Positions 63,595 to 64,000 of a DNA stretch of 64,000 nt are shown here, in pieces. The number at the start of each line of letters is the position of its first letter. The stretch's first letter is position 1. The stretch is taken from the NCBI GenBank assembly GCA_012510495.1, contig JAAZHX010000292.1, positions 1 through 64,000 of the forward strand, written 5' to 3'. A model generated the notes under the pieces. It was not told where the DNA came from. It saw only the letters and a program-made list of their open reading frames with translations, and ran no database searches. The position numbers were made by a program, and so were the translations under genes. The DNA comes from Smithella sp. (GTDB lineage: Bacteria; Desulfobacterota; Syntrophia; Syntrophales; Smithellaceae).

Positions 63595-64000
63595 ATGCAA
63601 CCGAAAGACAAGAGTTTTGCAGAATCCCACGGAGACTTATTCCGGTCGAGCTTGGAACAGATCGTTGATAGCACCCATCCATTGTATGTTCTGGCCAACA
63701 AGATTGATTGAAAGCGATTTGATGTTTCCTTTGCGCCCTGTTTGCGCAGAAGCAAGACAGACCGGCTTTGCCTACCCGACTGGTTGTGGGTCTTCATTAT
63801 CTGAAACATGCCTACAATGAGAGTGACGAATCCGTTGTAGCCAGACTGCTGGAGAACCCATACTGGCAGTATTTTTGCGGGTTCAAATACTTTCAGCACG
63901 AATTGCCAATTGATCCGTCCTCTCTGACCCGGTGGCGCAAGCGCTCCGGGAGTTTTAAGGACTCCCCGAACGCTTGGCTTACCGATTACCGGATTGATGG
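63595..64000 (+). pseudogene. IS5-family transposase, broken and cut by the window edge
   Basis: From an ATG at 63595 the frame encodes FAESHGDLFRSSLEQIVDST then HPLYVLANKID and meets a TGA where the family has Trp (IDW). About 20 codons later the frame shifts, and LVVGLHYLKHAYNESDESVV then ENPYWQYFCG, FQHELPIDPSSLTRWRKR follow, the N-terminal domain of IS5/IS1182-like DDE transposases. It continues to the window end. The catalytic domain would lie beyond. Confidence 0.8.

Noticed and set aside
63699..63720. In-frame TGA in the IS5-type transposase as a possible selenocysteine codon
   Set aside because: The family has Trp here, a frameshift follows soon after, and insertion-sequence transposases are not selenoproteins. 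It is a nonsense mutation.

Overview
The window looks like chromosome from a Gram-negative, probably anaerobic bacterium of the Desulfobacterota (old Deltaproteobacteria), perhaps near Syntrophales/Smithella. That placement is an inference from gene content: LPS genes (kdsB, hldD, lptE, a PagL-like deacylase), two acyl-CoA ligase types, split glycine decarboxylase (gcvPA/gcvPB), the selenocysteine enzyme SelA and small Fe-S proteins. Most of the sequence is GC-rich housekeeping DNA. The clear exceptions are about 34.2-40.3 kb and 61.8-63.6 kb, which are AT-rich and look acquired. Both edges look like assembly or mobile-element boundaries: the left edge is a perfect 142-base fold-back and the right edge is a decayed IS5-type transposase.

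Layout. 0-11 kb, mostly minus strand: outer-membrane phospholipase PldA, heptose/KDO synthesis (hldD-kdsB), a fatty acyl-CoA ligase next to a broken CoA-binding gene, pgeF, rluD, selA and a HemN-like radical SAM protein. 11-17 kb, plus strand: a def-gcvT-gcvH-gcvPA-gcvPB-lipA operon behind a visible promoter, then tRNA-Gln on the minus strand. 17-24.4 kb: yhbY, a DUF2007 protein, carB-queF, a zinc-ribbon protein, a dead solute-binding protein, a cupin and lpdA, which supplies the L-protein for the glycine cleavage system. 24.5-29 kb: xseA-xseB-ispA-dxs, followed by a possible small RNA with a strong terminator. 29.3-32 kb, minus strand: an M24 peptidase homologue and the alpha half of an ADP-forming acyl-CoA synthetase.

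32.1-40.3 kb is the accessory island. It has an IS3 remnant with its terminal repeat, a strong promoter, a type IIG restriction-modification enzyme, a HEPN-like protein overlapping it by 4 bases, and a 1245-residue SIR2-domain protein. Two partial copies of the restriction enzyme's 3' end are left behind, one on each side of the SIR2 gene. I regard this as the best candidate for an undescribed defence system in the window, and the repeated gene tails suggest how it was assembled.

40.3-60.6 kb returns to housekeeping genes: gpmI, tlyA, an IspH-UbiA fusion, a lipoprotein, a NifU-like scaffold, a ferredoxin, tmk-holB-PSP1-metG, a frameshifted DsbC-like gene, a Rap1a-like protein, a PagL-like protein, murU-amgK, leuS-lptE, a glycosyltransferase fused to a HIT-like DUF4922 domain, and an M15 peptidase. 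60.6-61.8 kb is a graveyard of nested insertion-sequence remnants. 61.8-63.5 kb holds a TetR regulator and a MaoC-like protein behind a promoter with a palindromic operator. The window ends in an IS5-type pseudogene.
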